Source: JBLMZW01 sp050259035
GTDB lineage: Bacteria; Bacillota; Syntrophomonadia; Syntrophomonadales; DTU052
Reading direction: 5' to 3'
Assembly (NCBI GenBank): GCA_050259035.1
Contig: JBLMZW010000074.1
Coordinates: 1-10,840 of the forward strand
Length of the DNA: 10,840 nt
The position numbers were made by a program, and so were the translations under genes. Shown here one piece after another: positions 1-6,117 of the stretch. How positions within the stretch are numbered: the first letter of the stretch is position 1; the number at the start of each line of letters is the position of its first letter. The notes under the pieces are model-generated. The model saw only the letters and a list, made by a program, of their open reading frames with translations, did no database searches and had not been told where the DNA came from.

Positions 1-127
1 TGAGACGGATAATTAAATATACAACCCTTCTATGTTGATACTGGGGGGAGCGCCTGGATCCCTGGGTCAGGTATTTTATGCTGACATATTGTTTTCCCTT
101 TACCCATAAAAGAAATAAATAATTCTC

Positions 128-153
128 AATTTGTAATTCGCGAATTGCAAATT
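128..153. repeat. 26-bp near-perfect palindrome
   Basis: Two 13-base arms (AATTTGTAATTCG and CGAATTGCAAATT) are complementary apart from one position and meet at a central CGCG. There is no loop, which fits a dimeric regulator's operator better than a terminator. It lies in the AT-rich flank outside the presumed island and no gene start is visible beside it, so its target is unknown. Confidence 0.5.
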
Positions 154-178
154 AATACTAATTTGTAGAATAGTATCA

Positions 179-346
179 TGCCCAAATTTTAGACATTTTT
201 GAGCATGAGAATCTGCTTGTGCCCGGTTTTAACATTCTTTTGTGCATGATATCCGGCATTTCATAGGTTTTCAATCCCAAAAAAGCTCAGAATTTGGGAT
301 TGAAAATTGTTTCAATCCCAAAAAAGTTCAAAATTTGGGATTGAAA
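179..346. repeat. 41-bp-period degenerate repeat array with two strong hairpins
   Basis: Two 30-nt units (179-208 and 220-249) both run from TGCCC to GCATGA. They start exactly 41 nt apart. Two further units each form a near-perfect hairpin. One has arms 268-281 and 293-306, 14 bp with an 11-nt loop. The other has arms 310-322 and 334-346, 13 bp. The hairpins are also 41 nt apart and share the CAATCCCAAA / TTTGGGATTG arms. The second and third units keep GGTTTT at the same offset, so all four may be one diverged array. The hairpins could act as tandem terminators or be a REP-like element. The units are adjacent with no unique spacers, so this is not CRISPR. Confidence 0.6.
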
Positions 347-408
347 GTGTTTTTGTAAAGATTGGGATATGCAGTTATTAAAGAAGGACTCTATGCGTTT
401 TAAAACAG

Positions 409-435
409 AAAAACCGCCCTTGTAAGGCGGTTTTT
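409..435 (-). terminator. Rho-independent terminator downstream of the tRNA fragment
   Basis: A 10-bp stem (AAAAACCGCC at 409-418, GGCGGTTTTT at 426-435) has a 7-nt loop. On the minus strand it starts about 8 nt after the 3' end of the tRNA-Thr fragment and ends in a run of Ts, as expected for a tRNA terminator. The symmetric A/T tracts could make it work in both directions. It supports reading the left side as the original chromosomal 3' flank of the tRNA. Confidence 0.8.
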
Positions 436-442
436 ATTTCAG

Positions 443-485
443 AGCTGGTGGAGGGACTTGAACCCCCGACCAGCTGATTACAAAT
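443..485 (-). other. tRNA-Thr(UGU) 3' fragment: attachment-site scar
   Basis: On the minus strand this is the 3' part of a tRNA. It contains an anticodon loop TTTGTAA (anticodon TGT), anticodon 3' stem TCAGC, variable TGGTC, T-arm GGGGG-TTCAAGT-CCCTC, acceptor 3' strand CACCAGC and discriminator T. No CCA is encoded. Identity to a tRNA stops at about tRNA position 31; the expected GCTGA stem strand and D-arm are absent. A 3' tRNA fragment at the edge of foreign DNA is the standard trace of tyrosine-recombinase integration. An intact tRNA-Thr should lie at the other end, outside this window. Confidence 0.8.
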
Positions 486-873
486 AAACCGGCTTTATTC
501 GATTTTATTCCGAAACTCCAACATTTATCGCTTTTGTACAGGCATATGTACAGTAAGCTTTAGGAAATCGTACTTCCTTTATTTACATCAAAGATAAGGA
601 ATTATCTAATCAAAAACACTCTTCACTATATCGCTCGCAATATCATAAGGTGGTAGGAATATTTATTTCATCAAAATAGCAGATGAGCTTAACTACTGTT
701 TTGTAAAACAACAAAATTTCCATAACTTGCATTACCGGATTTCTATTTTATAGAGATAAAGGAAAAATTTACTATGAATATCTCAGGCCAATTATCAGTT
801 TTTTACTGAACATCACTATAACTTATCTGTCTCGCTCAGCATAATTTATTCATTATTTATAAAAAGGAATGCC
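486..873. other. AT-rich leader between the att scar and the defence operon
   Basis: No gene of convincing size is present in these 388 bases. Next to the att scar is a small inverted repeat (AATAAA at 483-488, TTTATT at 494-499). A direct repeat TGTACAG occurs at 535-541 and 547-553, 12 nt apart; such repeats near an attachment site can be recombinase arm sites, but this is a guess. An 11-codon ORF (774-809) follows a purine-rich AAAGGA stretch and could be a leader peptide; it has no other support. The AAGGA site at 864-868 serves the first operon gene. Confidence 0.45.
727..754 (+). promoter_or_regulatory. Candidate sigma-70-like promoter for the caspase-SLOG-TIR operon
   Basis: A TTGCAT -35-like hexamer (727-732) is followed after 16 nt by a TATAGA -10-like hexamer (749-754). 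This would give a leader of roughly 110 nt before the caspase gene. The region is AT-rich, so chance matches are likely. It is offered because the operon's first gene needs a promoter here. Confidence 0.35.
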
Positions 874-1818
874 ATGAAGAAAGCTTTAGTTGTGGGTATT
901 AATGATTATTCTTTTGCTCCTTTAAATGGTTGTGTAACTGACGCAAAAAAAATGCATAAGTTACTTGAAAGAAACGAGGATGGAACAAAGAATATTGATT
1001 GCAAGCTACTGACTTCACCAACTGAGAAAATAACAAAAGCGGTTTTAAGTGAAGCTATTGAAGACCTGTTTAAAGACCCGGTGGACCTAGCGGTTTTCTA
1101 CTTCTCAGGTCACGGGGCGGTTACAAATTATGGCGGTTTTTTAGTAACCCAAGATGCTAAAAAGTATAGCGAAGGTTATTCAATGAGAGACTTAATTGAA
1201 TTAGCAAATGGGTCAAAGGTAAAAGAAGTAGTTTTAATAATTGATTGTTGCTATGCTGGAATGCTTGGAGAAATTCCTTCACAAAAAGACCATGTCGTAC
1301 TCAAAGAGGGGGTATCCATTTTATCTGCGTGCAGTTCCAACCAAACTTCTATGGAAAAGAATGGCGAAGGTGTATTTACTTCACTTATAACTGATGCCCT
1401 AAATGGTGGAGGAAGTGATATTCTTGGAAAAATCACAATTGCATCCGTATATGCCTATGTTGATCAGGCGTTAGGTGCTTGGGATCAGAGACCATTATTT
1501 AAATCACATGTTTCTCGGTTATTCCCGGTTAGACAGTGCAAACCTGAAATTGATATTGACATACTAAGACAACTTCCTATTTATTTCCCGGATCAAGATT
1601 TTGAATATCCATTAGATCCATCTTATGAGCCTGATGCTGATCCCGCCTGCCCAGAACATGAAAACATTTTTAGCCAATTGCAAAAGTGCAGAGCTTCAAG
1701 GTTAGTAGTCCCCATTGGTGAAGAGCACATGTACTATGCGGCCATGAATAATAAATCATGTAAATTAACTGCGCTTGGTAAGTACTATTGGAAATTAGCA
1801 AAAGACGGTAGAATATGA
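874..1818 (+). CDS. Caspase-like (C14-type) protease, putative effector of a type IV Thoeris-like system
   Basis: A 314-residue caspase/metacaspase-fold protein. Visible features are an N-terminal beta strand (KKALVVGIND), the family signature LNGCVTDAKKM (17-27), the catalytic histidine in YFSGHG (His80), and the catalytic cysteine in LIIDCCYAG (Cys126 after Asp124). Residues 261-314 form a separate C-terminal segment ending HMYYAAM...LTALGKYYW, a candidate ligand- or partner-binding module. There is no signal peptide or membrane segment, so it should act in the cytosol. In type IV Thoeris, a TIR-made cyclic ADP-ribose isomer (N7-cADPR) activates such a protease, which then degrades cell proteins and stops phage growth. 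That role here is inferred from the fold and the TIR gene two positions downstream. AAGGA lies 5 nt before the ATG. The stop overlaps the next start (ATGA). Confidence 0.87.
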   Translation: MKKALVVGINDYSFAPLNGCVTDAKKMHKLLERNEDGTKNIDCKLLTSPTEKITKAVLSEAIEDLFKDPVDLAVFYFSGHGAVTNYGGFLVTQDAKKYSEGYSMRDLIELANGSKVKEVVLIIDCCYAGMLGEIPSQKDHVVLKEGVSILSACSSNQTSMEKNGEGVFTSLITDALNGGGSDILGKITIASVYAYVDQALGAWDQRPLFKSHVSRLFPVRQCKPEIDIDILRQLPIYFPDQDFEYPLDPSYEPDADPACPEHENIFSQLQKCRASRLVVPIGEEHMYYAAMNNKSCKLTALGKYYWKLAKDGRI

Positions 1819-2297
1819 AAGTCGGTATAACAGGCCATCAAGACTTAATAGATGATGATCACCAGACTTGGGTAAAAGTTTCATTAAAAGAAACAATTGA
1901 AAAATTACGTCCTGAAATGGGACTTACTTGTTTAGCGAAGGGTGCAGATCAAATCTTTGCTAATCTGATTCTCGTTTATAGGATTCAATTACTTAGTATA
2001 ATACCATGCGAAAATTATGATACGACGTTTGATGAACATCATTTAACCCAATATTTGGATTTATTAAAAAAATCAAACATCGTTTATAAAATGCCGTTTC
2101 AATTTCCAAGTCAGGAAGCCTTCTATGAAGCTGGTAAAGAATTAGTGAATCGTGTCGATATTCTAATAGCTGTATGGAATGGGATGAAATCACAGGGTTT
2201 AGGTGGTACCGCGGATATTGTACATTATGCAATTGAAAAAGATAAAAGGATTATACATTTGAATCTTTTAAATAAAACAGTTATTCAAATTAATTAG
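1815..2297 (+). CDS. Stand-alone SLOG-like (LOG/TRPM-type Rossmannoid) nucleotide-binding protein
   Basis: A 160-residue single-domain protein. The first strand and loop (KVGITGHQDL, 2-11) resemble SLOG/DprA-type Rossmannoid proteins. The segment LTCLAKGADQIFANL (37-51) gives the second strand and helix. VDILIAVWNG (114-123) leads to a glycine-rich GLGGTADIV (128-136), the place of the phosphate/ribose-binding GGT motif of LOG-like proteins. SLOG domains are known sensors of nucleotide signals; the SLOG domain of ThsA binds cyclic ADP-ribose made by ThsB. Here it is a separate gene, translationally coupled to the protease (4-nt overlap) and 8 nt from the TIR gene. It could sense, sequester or process the signal. 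Which of these applies cannot be read from the sequence, and the SLOG call rests on motif pattern only. Confidence 0.7.
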   Translation: MKVGITGHQDLIDDDHQTWVKVSLKETIEKLRPEMGLTCLAKGADQIFANLILVYRIQLLSIIPCENYDTTFDEHHLTQYLDLLKKSNIVYKMPFQFPSQEAFYEAGKELVNRVDILIAVWNGMKSQGLGGTADIVHYAIEKDKRIIHLNLLNKTVIQIN

Positions 2298-2305
2298 GAG
2301 TTATT

Positions 2306-2686
2306 ATGGCAAACAAACGTATCTTTATAAGTTTTGCGATTGAAGATGTTCTCTATCGTGATTTCTTGAAAGGACAGGCTCGGAACGAAAAAAGCCCTTT
2401 TGAATTTACTGATATGTCCGCGAAAGAAGCATGGGATGAAAAATGGAAGACTAATTGTAGAATAAGAATTAAAGGTTGCGATGGTGTAATAGCTCTGCTG
2501 AGCAAAAATACGGCAAAAGCTGATGGAGAAAAATGGGAAATGAACTGTGCTAATGAGGAGAAAATACCAATGATAGGAGTTCATATTCATAAAGATGATA
2601 AAGGAGCTATTCCTAGTGAATTGTCTGGGAAAAAAGTAATAGAATGGAGCTGGGAAGGGATTAAAAAGTTTATAGATAGTCTTTAA
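2306..2686 (+). CDS. ThsB-like TIR protein (MTH538 TIR-like family), putative signal-producing sensor
   Basis: A 126-residue single-domain protein. Features match the MTH538 TIR-like family that includes Thoeris ThsB: KRIFISFAIEDVLYRDFLKG (4-23), FEFTDMSAKEAWDEKWK (32-48), IRIKGCDGVIALLSKNT (53-69), and the helix with the likely catalytic glutamate, Glu78 in KWEMNCA. Such proteins detect phage infection and convert NAD into a cyclic ADP-ribose-type messenger. AGGAG (2296-2300) overlaps the SLOG stop codon and sits 5 nt before this ATG, so the three genes are one transcript. With a caspase-like partner, the expected product by analogy with type IV Thoeris is N7-cADPR; this is inference. The length is that of a minimal TIR domain, with no extra sensor domain. 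Confidence 0.86.
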   Translation: MANKRIFISFAIEDVLYRDFLKGQARNEKSPFEFTDMSAKEAWDEKWKTNCRIRIKGCDGVIALLSKNTAKADGEKWEMNCANEEKIPMIGVHIHKDDKGAIPSELSGKKVIEWSWEGIKKFIDSL

Positions 2687-2692
2687 ACTTAT

Positions 2693-2724
2693 GAAGGCTT
2701 TCTTAGATAAATAGGAAAGCCTTC
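2693..2724. terminator. Hairpin shared by two convergent genes
   Basis: GAAGGCTTTC (2693-2702) and GAAAGCCTTC (2715-2724) form a perfect 10-bp stem with a 12-nt loop. It sits between the stop of the TIR gene at 2686 and the stop of the minus-strand TIR gene at 2744. AATTTT follows on the plus strand. The minus side has only a weak T tract, so termination is better supported for the plus-strand operon. Confidence 0.75.
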
Positions 2725-2743
2725 AATTTTACTCATAAATTAT

Positions 2744-3532
2744 TTAATGAGCATCAGCGTTTTGTACTGATTTAAGATTATATAATAAATCTAAAGCATG
2801 TTTTGATTTGTCACTATTGTATTCCTTGTTCCATGCGATTATATCGCTGGCGTTTAGGTCAGTTAAATGATTCGTCATTACATTGTAGTTGAATACCATA
2901 TCGAATCCACGGGATTCTTCATCCAAAGCTTTCTTAATCATCCCCCTGTGTGTATCAGGAGTTTTTTGCCTAATCAGTTGTGTGGTGGCTATTTCAAAGT
3001 ATAGCCAAGGCGAACTGGTTTCTCCTCCTTGAATAATAGATGAAGGCTTAATAGAGTTTGGTGTGTTTAAGAAGAATAAGCACTCACATTTATCGATCAT
3101 TTTTGTTATAGCAGCAGATAGCATCATGTGGACATGACTTGTAGAAAGGTTTCGCTTAGGATAGCTATAAGTTTCTCCTCCCGGGAACAAGCAATATTTA
3201 TCATCAATTGCTTTTAGCAGATCATCAGCATATCCCCATACGCACGAATCCACAAAACAGGTGATATCAAATTCAACTTTCAAATAGCCTGCTAATGCAA
3301 TTGCTATTTCTTTATCTTGATGCGAATGCGAAATAAAAACATCAGCATCAAATTCGGGAAACCAATCTTCTTGCATTTTTGTAGCATCAATAATACCATC
3401 GGGATGCGTAAAATTCTCAAGAGCTTTTTTTGTTTTTGTAAGGTGAGACGCGTAAAATGTGTTACCAGTTTTATGGTAATTATCGACCCATATTTGCTGG
3501 GGTTGTAAAAGAAGATCAAATCCTCGGAACAT
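2744..3532 (-). CDS. TIR-domain protein, distinct family, lone TIR effector or sensor
   Basis: A 262-residue protein with a central TIR domain. The first strand reads ADVFISHSHQDKEIAIALAGYL (63-84), followed by FDITCFVDS (88-96). The helix before the last strands carries SPWLYFEIA, with Trp176 and a candidate catalytic Glu180, the usual [S]-W-x3-E pattern of NAD-consuming TIR domains. The first about 60 residues and the last about 70 are unassigned. There is no membrane segment. GGAGGG (plus 3541-3546) lies 8 nt before the chosen ATG. The gene converges on the caspase-SLOG-TIR operon but is not part of it. It may be an independent TIR-based abortive-infection protein, or an accessory component. 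It has little resemblance to the 126-residue TIR next door beyond the fold. Confidence 0.8.
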   Translation of the reverse strand: MFRGFDLLLQPQQIWVDNYHKTGNTFYASHLTKTKKALENFTHPDGIIDATKMQEDWFPEFDADVFISHSHQDKEIAIALAGYLKVEFDITCFVDSCVWGYADDLLKAIDDKYCLFPGGETYSYPKRNLSTSHVHMMLSAAITKMIDKCECLFFLNTPNSIKPSSIIQGGETSSPWLYFEIATTQLIRQKTPDTHRGMIKKALDEESRGFDMVFNYNVMTNHLTDLNASDIIAWNKEYNSDKSKHALDLLYNLKSVQNADAH

Positions 3533-3553
3533 AAAATAGACCCTCCGTAAGTT

Positions 3554-3580
3554 ATTATGCTAGTCTTTTTAGGGGTACAA
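3554..3580 (-). promoter_or_regulatory. Candidate promoter of the minus-strand TIR gene
   Basis: On the minus strand TTGTAC (plus 3575-3580) precedes CATAAT (plus 3554-3559) with a 15-nt spacer. The -10-like element is just upstream of the strong GGAGGG ribosome site. The short spacer makes this tentative. Confidence 0.28.
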
Positions 3581-3688
3581 GTTAAGAACTCTGAAATTCA
3601 TTATCAATAAAGAATCGATGTTTATCCGAAGTGAATAAATCAACTAATAACCAGGACCAGAAACAATGTCTTAACCCTGGTAATAAAA

Positions 3689-4255
3689 TTAAGGCTTTCG
3701 GAGGACAATAGATTGAATATTATTAACTATCTCACTAAATACAATATCTCTTTCATCTACAGTATGCAATATTTTGCATAATTCCTTTATAAGAAGTATT
3801 TCTTTTACTTTATGTTCTGTTTCAGCATCTCCTGAATCAAGTAATGTATGATGGTTTGGACAAAGCCTAATGATGTTATATCTCTCCCGGCTTCCGCCTT
3901 TGCTGTGGGCGATCCAATGGGCGTTTTCAGTGGGTAATTTGGGATCGCGGCAGATGGCGCAGGATCTATCTGGCGCGTCCGGTTTTTCATTGGCAAGGTT
4001 GGAAATAACTCGAAGAGTAAGTCCCAGGCGTTCAATCCAGCTGCGGCGTTTTGACCTATATCCGTGACCGAATATGAGCTGTCTTTGAACTCCCCACCGC
4101 TGCGCAATACGTTTCTGTCCCCAGCCGCGTTTTACATAGTATTCGTTAAAGTCCTCTTCGAGGCTGCGGCCAAGACGCTTTTCAATCTCAAGCATCCTTG
4201 GCGTTTTCTGATTAAGCGGTATCGCATTAAACTGGCCATTTGGTTTTCTTTCCAT
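3689..4255 (-). CDS. HNH endonuclease with N-terminal helix-turn-helix-like region
   Basis: A 188-residue protein. The C-terminal half holds a zinc-finger-type HNH domain: CAIC (Cys99, Cys102), then NAHWIAHSKGGS (His113), Asn127 in YNIIRL, and LCPNHH (Cys132, His135, His136). Residues 38-62 (EYYVKRGWGQKRIAQRWGVQ and following) look like a helix-turn-helix used for DNA recognition. The family cuts double-stranded DNA with a metal-bound beta-beta-alpha fold. AGGAG lies about 6 nt before the ATG. The last about 45 residues are an unassigned helical tail. The gene stands alone between two unrelated minus-strand genes, with no methyltransferase beside it. It could be a restriction nuclease of the island or a free-standing homing-type nuclease; the sequence does not decide. 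Confidence 0.8.
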   Translation of the reverse strand: MERKPNGQFNAIPLNQKTPRMLEIEKRLGRSLEEDFNEYYVKRGWGQKRIAQRWGVQRQLIFGHGYRSKRRSWIERLGLTLRVISNLANEKPDAPDRSCAICRDPKLPTENAHWIAHSKGGSRERYNIIRLCPNHHTLLDSGDAETEHKVKEILLIKELCKILHTVDERDIVFSEIVNNIQSIVLRKP

Positions 4256-4757
4256 TTTGATCTCCTTTTACTATTGGGTTTATTATCTATTTGTGAGGCG
4301 TTCTAATATTTATGTTGCGAATAAAAGAAGCGTGGCCGTATTGACCACGCGTTTAAGGTACTTACCACTGAACCCACAGACATTTGAGCGAGTGTCTGTA
4401 TTTTAAGCGATATTGAGCGAGAAAATCTATTTAGTATATATTATTTATACGGTAATATGCATTTATTCGAGGAAGCCCAGGTGGATTGCGGCTTTGGCCG
4501 GAATTGCTAGAGCGACGTAAAACTGCATCATAAATTCAATAATACTTCAAATCATGGAAGCCGTATATAGCGGCAGCGAAAAGACTTCTAAGTGAATGGT
4601 GTTTCAGTTTTAAAACGTTACCGTGAATATGCTAATTCGCCTGAATGGTGCGGAGCGCCAGTTAGCAAGGAAAGATAGTATAGCAGTCTGAGTCGATAAA
4701 ACTAGTTATGTACAATATCGATTAGTTGTTCATATCACGGATCGCAGGTCAGGGCAA
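4256..4757. other. Non-coding stretch with hairpins and a short direct repeat
   Basis: No convincing gene is visible. It contains a terminator-like hairpin (4330-4350), a second hairpin with arms ACAGAC (4376-4381) and GTCTGT (4394-4399), and TTGAGCGAG repeated at 4384-4392 and 4413-4421. A 22-codon minus-strand ORF (4531 to 4463, hydrophobic, no ribosome site) is probably chance. TGAATGGTG occurs twice near 4593 and 4641. The rest shows no structure I recognise. Confidence 0.5.
4318..4350 (-). terminator. Probable terminator upstream of the HNH gene
   Basis: GCGTGG (4330-4335) pairs with CCACGC (4345-4350). On the minus strand the stem is followed by a T-rich tract (TTCTTTTATT). It would stop minus-strand transcription coming from the CopG/DUF2442 gene before the HNH gene, which would then need its own promoter within about 60 nt. 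Alternatively it is a leader hairpin of the HNH mRNA. Confidence 0.45.
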
Positions 4758-5357
4758 TTAGTCCTGATTCTGTGAATCGCGAATTAATCCTGCAAGGGAG
4801 AGATCTTCGTCCAGCTCCGGCCAATGTATTCCGGTCCCGCTCCCGATAAGCATAAAGTTGTTCCTTGCGGAATCAGAACTGTTACGTAACCGTTTGTATT
4901 TATTCCAACGTACAGAAATTACCTGACCGTCATCAACGTTAACGGTCATTATATCACCGCAAAATGAAACGCCTGTGATCCTGGGCCCAACGTATTGAGC
5001 GGGTTCGCCGCTATCGGCCAACTCGGTTGTTCGTTTCAGATTAGGGAACAAGGGTTCTTCTGCTTTTGACCAGTCTATATATTCTGTGCTGTCATGTGTT
5101 GCCCAGAATTCTCTTTCTTCATCTTCGTTCCTAAAGCCTGGAATTGGTTTTAATAACTTTGATTGCTTTTTCTTCTTCATAATATTTGTATCGAATGGCT
5201 CTATTACATTTAACCCCAATATAGATAATATTTCAGTAATATGGAATCGTACAGCATTTGGGAAATGAGAACTGAGAGGCTTTAGCGCAGATAAACATTC
5301 AGACAGAATATTAATAACGCGGAGTTCCATGCAAGACGTCGAGACAACTTTATCCAT
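4758..5357 (-). CDS. CopG-type antitoxin domain joined to DUF2442
   Basis: A 199-residue ORF. Residues 71-111 (PIPGFRNEDEEREFWATHDS and following, then DWSKAEE) match the CopG-type antitoxin module that usually accompanies a BrnT-like or similar toxin. Residues 126-194 match DUF2442: ITGVSFCGDIMTVNVDDGQV, then RWNKYKRL, and GIHWPELDEDLSLAGLIRD. Both families occur as small antitoxin-like or DNA-binding proteins. Residues 1-59 are unassigned. Met60 (plus 5180, followed by KKKKQSK) is where a normal CopG antitoxin would start, but it has no clear ribosome site; the upstream ATG has only a distant GAGG (about 14 nt away). The true start is open. No toxin gene is recognisable on either side, so it may be an orphan. 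The stop lies inside a small TCAGG...CCTGA hairpin. Confidence 0.68.
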   Translation of the reverse strand: MDKVVSTSCMELRVINILSECLSALKPLSSHFPNAVRFHITEILSILGLNVIEPFDTNIMKKKKQSKLLKPIPGFRNEDEEREFWATHDSTEYIDWSKAEEPLFPNLKRTTELADSGEPAQYVGPRITGVSFCGDIMTVNVDDGQVISVRWNKYKRLRNSSDSARNNFMLIGSGTGIHWPELDEDLSLAGLIRDSQNQD

Positions 5358-6117
5358 CTTAAGTAAGCAAACCTCTAATAAATGGAATGGGATTTCCGAC
5401 CCCCGGTACCTCGAAACGTTTTAAAAAGGGACTCCATATGAACATAAGTACCGGTACCAGGTCCCGTGCCGTTGACAGCATATTTTTGAATCTGATTGAT
5501 TGCTCTTGCAGCACCCCGGGTGGCTCGCAGTCGAATCAGGATTTCTATTAAGCTGAAAATCAACAGATTTTATCATAATATTTTCCCGAGTAGAATACTG
5601 GGAATTAATTAAAGCTCTAAGTATTAATTGTTTTCAGCAGTATAAATATAACCTTTTGGGGCAAAAATTAAGTATTTTGTTTCACTCGCAAGGTTTTGTT
5701 CCTGCACTTTTGCAAAATGTTAATATTTAAGAGATGCGGTTATACAAAATGATAGCAAAACTGCGTAAAAACGAAATAAACGCATGAATTTATTCGTGAA
5801 AGATTGGTGGGCATGGTTATCGTCAATACCAGGTGATTCGGCAAACGAGAGCTATGCCGTCAAGTGCCGAACTGGCAACCGTCTTTCCAGCGGTACCGCT
5901 AAACGCTTCTAATACTGATGCGGCGATATCTATCCAAGGACTTCTTCGTTAAATTTAGATCCAAGCGGTACCGTTACACTGAGCAAGGAAGGAGTAACGT
6001 CAGGATTTGCGTTTGCGATTTCATTTCTTTCTTGCTCCAGGCAGCCGATATCGTTAAAGTAGCTCTCTTCGTTAAAGCGCCTGAACCAGTTTTGGGGTTC
6101 TTTGATCGTCAAGGAAG

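Noticed and set aside
268..346. CRISPR-like array
   Set aside because: The repeat units are adjacent hairpins with no unique spacers, only two clear copies and drifting sequence; no cas genes are present.
2744..3532. Second TIR gene as a fourth member of the operon
   Set aside because: It is on the opposite strand and separated by a terminator hairpin, so it cannot be co-transcribed; a functional link remains possible.
5375..5563. Minus-strand 62-codon open frame upstream of the CopG/DUF2442 gene
   Set aside because: It has a TTG start, no ribosome site and no family resemblance. It is mentioned only as a possible decayed toxin partner.
5784..5912. Plus-strand 42-codon open frame in the gene-poor stretch
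   Set aside because: No Shine-Dalgarno sequence and no resemblance to a known protein; it runs through inverted repeats.
5930..6112. Minus-strand 60-codon open frame
   Set aside because: It has a TTG start without a ribosome site, no recognisable domain, and lies among palindromes. It is open upstream to about 6185, so it could be a gene remnant, but this cannot be supported.
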